Shown here piece after piece: positions 1 through 8,081 of a stretch of DNA of 64,000 nt; position 1 is the stretch's first letter, and every line of letters begins with the position of its first letter. Both the position numbers and the translations under genes were made by a program. The DNA comes from Neobacillus terrae. Its GTDB lineage: Bacteria > Bacillota > Bacilli > Bacillales > Cytobacillaceae. The stretch covers positions 248,001-312,000 of the forward strand of contig NZ_JAAOEO010000006.1 in assembly GCF_011393025.1 (NCBI RefSeq). The letters are read 5' to 3'. The notes beneath the pieces were generated by a model that made no database searches, was not told where the DNA came from, and saw only the letters and a program-made list of their open reading frames with translations.

Positions 1-1
1 G

Positions 2-103
2 GTTCATCCAAAAAAGAAGACAGCAAAGCAAGAAAAAACCGATAAAAGAAATGATATTCAAGTAAAGATAAATGAAAAGCAAGTAGCTTATACAATTGAT
101 TAA
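2..103 (+). CDS. C-terminal end of an unidentified protein (partial)
   Basis: The window opens inside a reading frame that stays open for 33 codons and stops with TAA at 101-103. The visible tail is very rich in Lys, Gln, Glu and Asp and ends in QVAYTID. The next gene starts 15 nt after the stop, so the two are probably co-transcribed. Nothing in the tail identifies a family. Because the neighbour looks like a spore protein, this may belong to the same spore-related operon, but that is inference only. Confidence 0.5.
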   Translation, partial: VHPKKKTAKQEKTDKRNDIQVKINEKQVAYTID

Positions 104-118
104 GGAAAGGGTGTTTGT

Positions 119-445
119 GTGAAAAAGTTCTCCCCCTCCTTTTTTATTGGTACCATTTCCATCGGAACTGTCGAAGGTGCCTCCTGTGTAAACCTGGGGA
201 ATAATCTTCCGACCGGATTTGTAAGCAACAAAAAGCATAGCCAGGGGTTCGGTTCAATAGCTGGTGATCACAATGATATAGATGGAATTATGGCCTCCTT
301 AGAGGAAAAAGATATAAACGATTCTTTTAGTTATGGATTAGAGGAAAACGAACCTTTAAATAAATTTGCTACCCAAATGCTTGAAGCTGATCTTGAAATT
401 GAGGAAGTAGATACAGGAGAAGAGCATTCTTCACAGGAACTATAG
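119..445 (+). CDS. GerPA/GerPF-like spore germination protein
   Basis: A 108-residue protein starting with GTG after a GGAAAGG ribosome binding site. Residues 8-40 resemble the GerPA/GerPF family: a short beta-rich stretch (FFIGTISIGTVEGASCVNLG), then a Gly/Ser/Asn-rich segment including QGFGSIAGDHN. Family members are small hydrophilic spore-coat-associated proteins that help germinants pass the coat. The second half is acidic (many Glu and Asp) and does not look like the classic family tail, so this is a divergent member at best. It lies directly downstream of another small charged protein. Function is inferred from pattern only. Confidence 0.5.
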   Translation: MKKFSPSFFIGTISIGTVEGASCVNLGNNLPTGFVSNKKHSQGFGSIAGDHNDIDGIMASLEEKDINDSFSYGLEENEPLNKFATQMLEADLEIEEVDTGEEHSSQEL

Positions 446-515
446 TATGGGTCTTCTTTTTTCTAATGGAACTTTTTAACAACTTTTGCGTCTATTAGAA
501 AAAGGCGGTGAAATT

Positions 516-1217
516 ATGAGGAAATTATTGTGGGGACCAATATTGCTCTTTTTTTTATTGTCCGGATGCAATCCTTTTCAACCATTACTCAACAATTACG
601 CGATTATTGACTGGGTTGATTTTATTAAATGGGATGGAAAAGAATATGTTGGTATCTTTAATGGAACTCTTTCTGATAAGGTTTATTTAGGAAATAAAAT
701 TGGCCAAGTTAGATTCAAAGTTGCTGACAATATTTCAGACCCGTATTATCGAACAAAGGATGGAGATGCAGCCTTTCTTAAGAAAGGGACAGAAATTTAT
801 TCTATTAAGGGTAAGCCAAACTTAATTGCTGTTAAGTCGCCTTGGGATATTAACGGATATAGAATTTATTGTGACAGTGAGAAAGAGGAGATTTGGCAGT
901 TTTCCAATTTGCCATTTGAAAAGGTTCAAAGGGTTGAAATATATCAATCAAATATTAAGAACCGTAATCAACAAATTAATAAACTAACACTTAGTAAGGA
1001 TATAAAAACTTTTATCGAACTTCTAAACGAAGGGGTGCCGCATCCAAATTACACACCGCACACGCAGAGCAGCGATCCAACTTCTTTTCAGGTCATTTTT
1101 TATACGGGAGAACCAATAGCATATAATTTTAATTTACAATTTGATGGGAAAAGTTATTATTGGTTTCCTAATGACACAGCTGTATTACCAAAGGAAATAG
1201 AAAAATATTTTCCATAA
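516..1217 (+). CDS. Putative lipoprotein of unknown function
   Basis: A 233-residue protein. The ATG at 516 is chosen because it follows AAAGGCGGTG and begins a clear lipoprotein signal peptide: charged MRK, a hydrophobic core and a lipobox LLSGC with Cys near residue 18. The mature part contains alternating hydrophobic and polar residues and aromatic residues typical of a secreted beta-rich domain. I do not recognise a named family. Such proteins are anchored to the outer face of the membrane in Bacillaceae. It is followed directly by a rho-independent terminator and stands alone. Confidence 0.75.
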   Translation: MRKLLWGPILLFFLLSGCNPFQPLLNNYAIIDWVDFIKWDGKEYVGIFNGTLSDKVYLGNKIGQVRFKVADNISDPYYRTKDGDAAFLKKGTEIYSIKGKPNLIAVKSPWDINGYRIYCDSEKEEIWQFSNLPFEKVQRVEIYQSNIKNRNQQINKLTLSKDIKTFIELLNEGVPHPNYTPHTQSSDPTSFQVIFYTGEPIAYNFNLQFDGKSYYWFPNDTAVLPKEIEKYFP

Positions 1218-1220
1218 AAT

Positions 1221-1251
1221 TAAAAAGGATGCAGTAATGCACCCTTTTTTC
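1221..1251 (+). terminator. Rho-independent terminator after the lipoprotein gene
   Basis: Short hairpin (AAAGGATGCA...TGCACCCTTT) followed by a T run, starting a few bases after the stop codon at 1217. Confidence 0.75.
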
Positions 1252-1256
1252 ATTCC

Positions 1257-1912
1257 TTAGTGTCCGGAAACCTTTTCCAGTCCGCCTGGCTTGTAATGAA
1301 TTCCAATTTTATTCATAAGTTTATTGCTTTCAGTATTTAACCCTTTCAAAGTCACTTTTACAGCGTTTTGGTGGTACTTAATAACCACTTTATCAATAGC
1401 ACCAACAGCAGAATCATCCCAAAGGTGTGCATTGGATAAATCAATCTCTACCTCTTTTATGTCTTCCTTGAAGTCAAAGCTGTTTACAAATTCTGTTACT
1501 GAGGCGAAAAAGAGCTGACCTGTTACGTGATAGACCTTTTTGTGAGAACCTTTTGCCGATAGACTGGTTACTTCACTTTTGAAATTTTTGCTGCAAAAAA
1601 TAAGGCACTTAAGATAACCCCAAATAATACACCTTAAGATAAGTTACTAGTTTTTACTACTAATGACAGTTACGGACATAACGATAGTATCAGTAACCGG
1701 AACCTTTTTAAAAGACTTTAAGCATGACCAATCAAATGTTCCAATGGATCTACTCCTGCGATGATAGAAAATGCAATAGCCTCAGGGATCAATGCAAGAG
1801 CAACAACAATACCTGATAAAATATCCCCTTTAATATTTCCAAACCAAGAATATTTAATTGTATTTAAATTCAAAATTAATACCTCTTTCTTTTTTTCACT
1901 TTCAACTCTCAA
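1257..1912 (-). pseudogene. Decayed SulP-family anion transporter (N-terminal stub and STAS domain remain)
   Basis: Two recognisable ends of a SulP transporter survive on the minus strand. At 1912-1720 the start of the membrane domain is readable: [20 protein letters not shown] then [13 protein letters not shown], after which the frame collapses. At about 1690-1660 and 1640-1570 short pieces of late membrane segments appear in different frames (VTDTIVMSVTVI; GVLFGVILSALFFAAKISKV). At 1563-1257 a full STAS-like tail is readable, with VEIDLSNAHLWDDSAVGAID. The protein normally has about 490 residues; here the middle of the membrane domain is deleted and there are at least two frameshifts, so no functional transporter can be made. 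Intact relatives carry sulfate or bicarbonate. Confidence 0.8.
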
Positions 1913-2376
1913 GAAAGTGGGGGTCCGTATTCAACAAAAGTGAGTACACCATGATTGTGTCTGATTTGTGAACACCAATTGTAAACGGCGAAATATATGA
2001 AATCCTCATTTTTTCTTTAAAAAGCTTCCGAAAGCTATGCCACATAATAAATAGGCCCTGACTTTGATTTTTTGTAAAAAGAGCGTAAACGGAGTTCGAC
2101 GGGATTTTGTCCTAAAGGAAGGGTTTATCCAGCATTTCCCTATGTGTTATAAGGATGAATGGCTAAAGTAGCAACTTCCTGGTAGGCCTCCCTTTCAGAT
2201 GACAAACTGCCAAACTTACTCACTCGAGCCATATTATGGAGTCTTGCCAGCCCGTTTCTGCGAAAAAGCATTCCCATCCCTTTCGTCCGGTGCTTAATCA
2301 AGTATATGTTCAATGTCTCATCTTACATTAATACTCTTCGAATTTCAGAGTCAGGAAATAACGAGGAAAAAATAAC
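1913..2376. other. Gene-free stretch with possible degraded coding relics
   Basis: No intact gene. On the minus strand about 2325-2150 can be read as an open segment (ETLNIYLIKHRTKG... to ...REAYQEVATLAIHPYNT) with no start codon, ending in a stop, and further broken segments follow toward 1930. The composition looks protein-like, suggesting an old broken gene or transposase remnant next to the decayed SulP gene. I do not recognise the family. Confidence 0.3.
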
Positions 2377-2410
2377 AAAAAAGCCTGCAGAAATTCTGCA
2401 GGTTTTTTTG
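2377..2410 (-). terminator. Rho-independent terminator of the FMN reductase gene
   Basis: Near-perfect stem AAGCCTGCAG / CTGCAGGTTT with T runs on both sides, adjacent to the stop codon at 2411. It could act in both directions. Confidence 0.85.
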
Positions 2411-2953
2411 TTATTTTGTTTTCTTAATCCATTCCATGAAGTTTATCATCACTGTATCTAAAAATTGAATAGTTGGTTCGTGAGTTAACTTGCCTGACTC
2501 ATCGAGTTTTTCTTTAACACCGCCAATAAATACTTCGTTTCCTGGCAAAGTAAGGGCACCCATTCCTGGCGAATTTAAAATCTGCCGAAGATGTACCTGA
2601 GCACGCACGGTTCCAAGAACTCCTGGAGAAGCACCCACGATCATGACAGGTTTTCCGACTAAGACCTTATCTACACGAGAAAACCAATCTAATGCGTTTT
2701 TCAAAAATCCTGGTATGGAATGATTATATTCAGGTGTTGCAATTAAAATTGCATCGGCTGCTTTAATCTTTGCTTTAATTTCAGTAACCTGTGAAGGCGG
2801 GGCTAATTCATCGTCTTCCGAATACATTGGAAGTGTTTCTATAGGTAAAATTTCAATTTCTGCTTTTTCTTTATATCTTTCCTGGATAAAGAGAGCGATT
2901 TTTTTATTATAAGAATGTTTTCTGTTGCTGCCGACTATTGCTGCGATTTTCAA
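2411..2953 (-). CDS. NADPH-dependent FMN reductase family protein
   Basis: A 180-residue flavodoxin-like protein that starts with TTG after AGGAGG. The N-terminal phosphate-binding loop follows the first strand (IVGSNRKHSYNKKIA, residues 6-20), and the flavin-binding family motif TPEYNHSIPGFLKNALDW lies around residues 93-110, followed by the GASPG loop. Relatives are cytosolic dimers that reduce FMN, quinones, azo compounds or chromate with NAD(P)H. The physiological substrate cannot be told from sequence. It lies just downstream of the GNAT gene at 2973 and has its own terminator. Confidence 0.88.
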   Translation of the reverse strand: MKIAAIVGSNRKHSYNKKIALFIQERYKEKAEIEILPIETLPMYSEDDELAPPSQVTEIKAKIKAADAILIATPEYNHSIPGFLKNALDWFSRVDKVLVGKPVMIVGASPGVLGTVRAQVHLRQILNSPGMGALTLPGNEVFIGGVKEKLDESGKLTHEPTIQFLDTVMINFMEWIKKTK

Positions 2954-2972
2954 TTTATATGCCTCCTAATTA

Positions 2973-3842
2973 TTATTGCCTTTCAATAACCAGATCCATT
3001 TTTACCTGTTCGACAGTTTTCATAAACCCTTTACTTAACAGGTATTTTACAACAGGACTCGATTCCCTGTTATTAATGGTAGTGAAATTCACTAGTTCTC
3101 TATCCTGCTGTCCTGCAATAGCTGTCAAAACAGATTGAATTGTTTCTTCCATTGGTTCTCCGATTAATTCCACCTGAAAAAGAAAAACTTTATCCAGCCC
3201 GCCATCAGCTTTCCATGTTCTTTTAAATATGGAATAGCCTAACGGATTTTGAGCGGTATCATAATATACCTGAGCTTCCCCTTGTTTTACACTTTGCCAT
3301 TGGCATTGCCATGGCTCACTACTTTTGTAGAAGGAATACTGTGAAAGCTGCTCTGGCCTAATATTGACTGTCTGGATTTCCTGTCCATTTCCTAGCTCCA
3401 AATTCCCGTTGATATATACAAGTATGTCTGTTATTTCATAACCATATTTCTGATAAAGGCGAATGGCCCTTTCATTTTCTTTTATTGCCTCAAGGGTTGC
3501 CATTTCAACATTCTCTTCACTGTGGATTTTTAAAATCTCCTCCATAAGGAAATTAGATACTCCTGTGCCTCTGTACTCTGTTGCCACCCCGGTTCCGCCA
3601 TTCCATGAAATTTTTTTGCCTCCAACTGTCCTGAAGCCATTTAAAACGATTCCTGCAGATGTGTCGCCATCGAAGGCTACTATTGATTTATCAAGTGATA
3701 TTCCTTCATTTACTGCTCTTTGAAAAAAAGCTTCGGCAGTCATCTTAATTGGAACAAAGTAACCTTCAAATCCACGATTCCAGACATCCACTATTTCATC
3801 AATTGAGCATTCATTTAATCTTTTAATAGAATAGTTCCTCAT
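2973..3842 (-). CDS. GNAT-family N-acetyltransferase
   Basis: A 289-residue protein with an N-terminal GNAT domain: the acetyl-CoA loop region is TEYRGTGVSNFLMEEILKIH (about residues 88-107), followed by NERAIRLYQKYGYEI, the usual beta4-alpha4 end of the fold. The second half is a less conserved domain that may be a degenerate second GNAT repeat. I chose the ATG at 3842 because GGGGGAG lies just upstream; the in-frame GTG at 3854 overlaps that site. The acceptor substrate is unknown. It lies 19 nt upstream of the FMN reductase gene and downstream of the SnoaL-like gene, probably as one operon. Confidence 0.85.
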   Translation of the reverse strand: MRNYSIKRLNECSIDEIVDVWNRGFEGYFVPIKMTAEAFFQRAVNEGISLDKSIVAFDGDTSAGIVLNGFRTVGGKKISWNGGTGVATEYRGTGVSNFLMEEILKIHSEENVEMATLEAIKENERAIRLYQKYGYEITDILVYINGNLELGNGQEIQTVNIRPEQLSQYSFYKSSEPWQCQWQSVKQGEAQVYYDTAQNPLGYSIFKRTWKADGGLDKVFLFQVELIGEPMEETIQSVLTAIAGQQDRELVNFTTINNRESSPVVKYLLSKGFMKTVEQVKMDLVIERQ

Positions 3843-3874
3843 TTTCTCCCCCACTTTTTCTTTATTTATCTAAG

Positions 3875-4213
3875 TTAAAGAAACCATACCTTCGCTATTT
3901 TATCTCCCTGAATTTCATAAATAGCTACAGCCTTAGCTTCCTTTCCATTTGCCCTTCCAGTTACATATTCATGGTCAATAACATGGTTCTCTTTTACAAT
4001 CCTTGCTAAAAGCTCAGCATGATTATTAGGGTTTTCCTTAAAAAGCCTGCCGTATCTTTCTCTCATTTCTTTAAGGCCGTTTGTAGTCACACGGTTTGAA
4101 GGAAACTCCATTATTTGTACATCTTCACTGTATACTGATAAAAACTCTTCTAAGTTTTGAGCATTATAAGCATCCAGCTGCTTTTGCGCTAATCTAACTC
4201 CCATATTCTCCAT
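3875..4213 (-). CDS. SnoaL/NTF2-like small protein
   Basis: A 112-residue protein with the layout of the NTF2-like fold: an N-terminal helix (AQKQLDAYNAQNLEEFLSVY), the typical acidic DVQIM segment, then beta strands ending in VAIYEIQGDKIAKVWF. Members are cone-shaped small enzymes or ligand-binding proteins, and function cannot be predicted here. The start ATG at 4213 follows AAGGAGA. It is the first gene of a probable three-gene unit with the GNAT and FMN reductase genes. Confidence 0.8.
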   Translation of the reverse strand: MENMGVRLAQKQLDAYNAQNLEEFLSVYSEDVQIMEFPSNRVTTNGLKEMRERYGRLFKENPNNHAELLARIVKENHVIDHEYVTGRANGKEAKAVAIYEIQGDKIAKVWFL

Positions 4214-4459
4214 TATTGACTCTCCTTATATTTGTTCTTTTTCATCCTCTAGTTCTTTTTTTAAATAGAAAGCTGACAAATAATTTATTCCTGTAAGTAA
4301 TAAATTAATCCAATTCTGTTTCTTTCTCTTCCCAAAAATCTAAATATAATCGCCGGAAAGAAAGTTATGGTAAAATTCACCAAGACCCTCCTGCAATTTT
4401 AGAAAGTATCTTAGCTAATTTTACCATATTTTTTAAGTTTGCTATATTTTCCGTTAAGA

Positions 4460-4488
4460 AAAAGAGGAGCCACTAGGGCTCCTCTTAT
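4460..4488 (-). terminator. Terminator of the DUF1206 gene
   Basis: Stem AAGAGGAGCC / GGGCTCCTCTT with a four-base loop that overlaps the stop codon at 4485; T-rich sequence follows on the minus strand. Confidence 0.85.
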
Positions 4489-5318
4489 AAAGTCATATAT
4501 TGATAGCGTCCTCTTATTATTCCATATAGGCCGAATAATATTAGGCCAGTTCCTGCTATTCCGAGCAGAAAGTGTCCATATGGCTGCTGAGCGAGCTTGG
4601 ATAGTGCACCTCCAAGTCCTTTTGTATGACTCGGGTTGGACGTAATGGCTGTAAGAATAAAAAAATAACCAATAAAACCAAAGACTAGACCCCGTGAGAT
4701 AAGACCAATTTTCCCAGCCTTTTTGGTCATTTTTATTTCATGAGGATTCATTTTGTAAATTTTAAAATCCTTCATAAACTTTTCTTTAAATCCACTGAAC
4801 ATTTCCCATATTCCATAACCAATTATGATGCAGCCCACTATGCCTATTGCCCATTCACCAAATGGTTTTGAAAGCACTTTTGCAGAAATAGATTTCTGAG
4901 TACCTTCTCCACCGCTGCTTAAATGCATAGCTGTTTTTATTGCATTATAAGCAATTGCTGAGTTAATGATTGCACTCACAAGATATCCAATTCTTGCAAT
5001 AAGACCTTTTCCTTTAAGTCCTTTATCTTCGGGATCAACAATGGCTAGTATTCCTTTCCAAATTATATACCCTATTAATCCGATGCCAATAGCCCAAAGT
5101 ATCACTTCTCCAAAAGGTATTCCTTTTATAAATTTAAACATTCCGTTTGGACCTGTTGCTTTACCACCAAGGCCAAATGCCCACATCACAGCAAGTATCC
5201 CAATTAATACATAGACAACTCCCCGAGCCATATATCCGATGCGGCCACAGCGGCAAATCCATGGTGCCATTTCCCTGCCAGCTCCTTCGGCTTTATGCTT
5301 CGCCACCGATAAACTCAT
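4485..5318 (-). CDS. DUF1206 family membrane protein
   Basis: A 277-residue integral membrane protein. The pattern GRIGYMARGVVYVLIGI near the start recurs twice in weaker form (KGLIARIGYLVSAIINSAIA; GKIGLISRGLVFGFIGYFFI), giving three repeats of a two-helix unit, so about six transmembrane helices. This is the DUF1206 arrangement; its function is unknown. The ATG at 5318 is preferred over the longer open frame (up to 5453) because it follows AAGGAAGTGGCAGGA and begins the conserved part, and because the upstream extension runs into repeat sequence. Monocistronic with its own terminator. Confidence 0.85.
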   Translation of the reverse strand: MSLSVAKHKAEGAGREMAPWICRCGRIGYMARGVVYVLIGILAVMWAFGLGGKATGPNGMFKFIKGIPFGEVILWAIGIGLIGYIIWKGILAIVDPEDKGLKGKGLIARIGYLVSAIINSAIAYNAIKTAMHLSSGGEGTQKSISAKVLSKPFGEWAIGIVGCIIIGYGIWEMFSGFKEKFMKDFKIYKMNPHEIKMTKKAGKIGLISRGLVFGFIGYFFILTAITSNPSHTKGLGGALSKLAQQPYGHFLLGIAGTGLILFGLYGIIRGRYQYMTL

Positions 5319-5454
5319 TCCTGCCACTTCCTTTTTTTGTTCCTTGATGTCTAAATTCCCTTTAAAAACGAAAAAGAAACCATTGGTGAAAACTGGATTA
5401 AGAACAAAAGGCGCAAGCGCCCTGTTTAGATGATGAAAGGCTAAAAACGCCACG

Positions 5455-5798
5455 TCCTCGAAAAGCTGCGCTTTTCTTCGTGCGATGCTTAACCTTCCAA
5501 AATTCTCCTTGTCCTATAGGCCTCCGACAGGCATAAGACGAATCACGCAGTCATCCTCGGAAAAGCTAAAGCTTTTCCTTCGTGCGATGCGGAAGCTTCC
5601 GAAGCGTTCCTTGTCCTGATTTCTGGAGTGAGTTGGCTTATGACCCCGAGCTGTTCGAATCATAACCTATCGGTCATGATCCTCACAAGATATTCAAAGA
5701 AGCATATTCTCGAGGAAAACTGGCTGGGCGCTCCTCGAAAAAGCTAAAGCTTTTTCTTCGTGCGAGGTGTAGCTGACGAAGCTTTCCTTGTGGAGCTA
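5455..5798. repeat. Three copies of a short dispersed repeat (type A)
   Basis: Copies at 5455-5515, 5554-5617 and 5731-5798 share the order: CCTCG, a small palindromic stem (for example AAAAGCTAAAGCTTTT), CTTCGTGCGA, a variable 15-25 bp segment, then TTCCTTGT. A further diverged copy lies near 53795-53870. The stem would fold into a hairpin in RNA or single-stranded DNA. The gap 5319-5860 contains no gene; these repeats and linker sequence fill it. Class and mobility are unknown to me. Confidence 0.65.
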
Positions 5799-5860
5799 GA
5801 TTACAATAACCTAGTTCGGAGGTATCCAAAAGGTAAAAATCTATAAATTTCAAAACGAAG

Positions 5861-5891
5861 AAAAAATGCTGCCAATTAAGGCAGCATTTTA
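5861..5891 (-). terminator. Terminator of the M50-like peptidase gene
   Basis: Stem AAAATGCTGCC / GGCAGCATTTT overlapping the stop codon at 5889. Confidence 0.85.
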
Positions 5892-6590
5892 GTCTTTACT
5901 ATAATCAGGGTTAGCTAGTTTAAAAATTCCCTTTTTTAAACCAAAGAAGCAAAACCATAGAGATTGCAAAAAGAAATAGATTCCCCATACTTGCGCAGGA
6001 ATAAATTCAGTTAGATGAGCAAGATTTGCAGCGTCACCTGAGTATATTGGAGTAAGGAAGCTTATGTACATAACATCAAAACCGCTTTTTACCGAGTCTA
6101 CCATTATAATAGAAGCAAAAAGTAAAACAAGATGATAATTGAACCTCTTGGAACCTTTAGCCAAAAGAAAGAGAAAAATGACTCCAAAAGAAATCAGCCA
6201 AAACAGACCATACAAATTACGTACCCAAAAAATAATATTAAGTACAATAAAGGTTAACAGAATTAAAATCATAATCTTGTACTTCCTCTTTCCAATCAGC
6301 CAAAAGGCGATAAAAGCAAGTAATGATGAAGTAAAGTACCCTGCAAGACTGGTAAAAAAAGCGCCAATCCAGGTAGACTGGCTGCTGACTGTCACTCCTT
6401 CAGTATTGCTAAATAGAGAGATTTGATCCACTTTTCCGCCAAGCAGGGAAATAATTGCATGGCCGGACTCGTGTATTAACGTGTCTATCATACTTACATA
6501 ATTGCCGAGGACAGGAACTTGGATTAACACAAATGCCAATAATAAAAATAAAAAACTTTTCCCACTCAGTTTATTGAAAATGGCTCTCAA
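5889..6590 (-). CDS. M50-family (M50B-like) membrane metallopeptidase
   Basis: A 233-residue polytopic membrane protein with the zinc-binding motif HESGH at residues 40-44, just after the first hydrophobic segment, and about five or six further hydrophobic helices. M50-type peptidases cut substrates within or near the membrane; the target here is unknown. Start is TTG at 6590 behind AAGGGGCGAAG. The protein is short for an RseP-type protease and has no visible PDZ domain, fitting the small M50B group. It is monocistronic. Confidence 0.8.
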   Translation of the reverse strand: MRAIFNKLSGKSFLFLLLAFVLIQVPVLGNYVSMIDTLIHESGHAIISLLGGKVDQISLFSNTEGVTVSSQSTWIGAFFTSLAGYFTSSLLAFIAFWLIGKRKYKIMILILLTFIVLNIIFWVRNLYGLFWLISFGVIFLFLLAKGSKRFNYHLVLLFASIIMVDSVKSGFDVMYISFLTPIYSGDAANLAHLTEFIPAQVWGIYFFLQSLWFCFFGLKKGIFKLANPDYSKD

Positions 6591-6769
6591 TCACTTCGCC
6601 CCTTTATTAGAATCTAACTGCTCTCTATATTTACATTTTAAAGCTTCATGATGGGAGTTGCCAAAAAAATTAGAAATTCTTTACACTACTTTAACAAAAC
6701 CACCCATTTGCCTTAACGATAATGGGTTAAAGTAAAAGTGTTAAAAATAAAATATCCGGGAGGAATACG

Positions 6770-7420
6770 ATGCGGCACTTGCTTTTGTTGTTAATTTTAA
6801 CGGGATTTCTGGCCGGCTTTTGCAATGAACCATCTATTAATCGGGATAACAAAAAAAACATATCTGAAGCTGTTCACTTAAAAGAGAAGACTCTTAAGAG
6901 TAAAACGCCATCTGCTCAATTACCAAAGGATAATGATTTTTCGGACTCGGGGGACTCCATTTCTTCCTTTTTTGGGACATTAACACTTAAAAAGAACATA
7001 CCAATTAATAAACTTTACCTACTTGACGGCATCGAATACATTGTTAACGATATAAAAATCATACATTTTCAACCAGCACCGGGACGGGAACACTTTTTTA
7101 GAAAATACACGAATTTAAGAGAATTTGATTTCATAAAAATGAATGTTGAGATGGTTAATACAAAACCTAAAACGGTCAAATTTACTCCTATTATTTCTTT
7201 AGATGCTGACAAAGTTTTTATAAGTGGTGAAAAGGATATTTACCAGGAAAAAATGAGCGGTAATTTAAAGGGTGGAGAAACGAAAAAAGGCAATATTGGT
7301 TTTATCCTGCCCACCCCTTATGAGCAGGTGAACCAAATCAATATTACCTCTAGTGCTGTTAGAGATCTCGATAATATTGTGAAGAAATCTCCAGTGTCAA
7401 TACAAGTTCTACTTCGTTAA
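6770..7420 (+). CDS. Secreted or membrane-anchored protein of unknown function
   Basis: A 216-residue protein with an N-terminal signal peptide (MRHLLLLLILTGFLAG). A Cys follows at residue 19, but the preceding residues (AGF) do not fit a standard lipobox, so anchoring as a lipoprotein is uncertain. A polar Ser/Lys/Asp linker leads to a beta-rich domain (YLLDGIEYIVNDIKIIHFQP ... VNVEMVNTKPKTVKFTPIIS in outline) resembling DUF4352-like secreted immunoglobulin-type folds. The ATG at 6770 follows GGGAGGAATACG. No family is recognised with confidence. Confidence 0.7.
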   Translation: MRHLLLLLILTGFLAGFCNEPSINRDNKKNISEAVHLKEKTLKSKTPSAQLPKDNDFSDSGDSISSFFGTLTLKKNIPINKLYLLDGIEYIVNDIKIIHFQPAPGREHFFRKYTNLREFDFIKMNVEMVNTKPKTVKFTPIISLDADKVFISGEKDIYQEKMSGNLKGGETKKGNIGFILPTPYEQVNQINITSSAVRDLDNIVKKSPVSIQVLLR

Positions 7421-7430
7421 CCTGGTTTTT

Positions 7431-7997
7431 CTAAGATCTGAAGGATTCTTTATGGTACTGAGTAATAAATCTGAATAGTTCCCTGCCGTCAGTCTTTAAC
7501 TCTATCTCCTTTAAGGGCAGGTACATCGCCTGGTAAGGTTCAGGCACCCATATATATTGGTGGATATAAGGAGATAAGATAAATCCGCACTTTTCCCAGA
7601 AATGAATTCTGGACAGATTTTCTATAGTTTCTTCTGACTCCACTTCAATGATTATTGAATCAAAACCCAGCGATTTTGTTTTTATATATTCAACCATTGC
7701 CCTCCCATATCCTTCATCCTGAAAGTTGGAATCAACAGCGAGGTAGTCAATAAGCAGGCTGTTAAGCCCTTTAATTGTTCCTGTTATCGCCATTGACACA
7801 GCTTTGGAACCTTTATAACATACATGAAGGTGAGCAATTTCTTTTTTAAACATATTGCGGATGATCTTTTCTGTCTTGGCTCCCTTTTCAAAGGCAGTAT
7901 GGTATATTTCAGAGGCTTTTTTCCATACTTCCTCATTCCAGAGTTCAGTTGTTTGATACTCCACTTTATTCCCCTCTATTCCGAAAGTTAATTTCAT
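7431..7997 (-). CDS. GNAT-family N-acetyltransferase
   Basis: A GNAT protein of 188 residues (195 if the upstream TTG at 8018 is used). The central segment LAVDSNFQDEGYGRAMVEYI carries the acetyl-CoA pyrophosphate loop in slightly atypical form (Q-x-x-G-Y-G-R), and RIHFWEKCGFILSPY marks the end of the fold. Neither candidate start has a strong ribosome binding site. The gene converges with the secreted-protein gene at 6770-7420 and diverges from the SDR gene at 8082. The substrate is unknown. Confidence 0.78.
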   Translation of the reverse strand: MKLTFGIEGNKVEYQTTELWNEEVWKKASEIYHTAFEKGAKTEKIIRNMFKKEIAHLHVCYKGSKAVSMAITGTIKGLNSLLIDYLAVDSNFQDEGYGRAMVEYIKTKSLGFDSIIIEVESEETIENLSRIHFWEKCGFILSPYIHQYIWVPEPYQAMYLPLKEIELKTDGRELFRFITQYHKESFRS

Positions 7998-8081
7998 TTT
8001 AATCTTTTTATCCGACAACGCAAGGAGGGAAACAGGATCAACTTATAGAATTTAATCGCAAAGCATTTGAAAGGAGAAAAT

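Noticed and set aside
1324..1518. 64-codon plus-strand open frame
   Set aside because: It is the antisense of the STAS-domain remnant of the SulP pseudogene.
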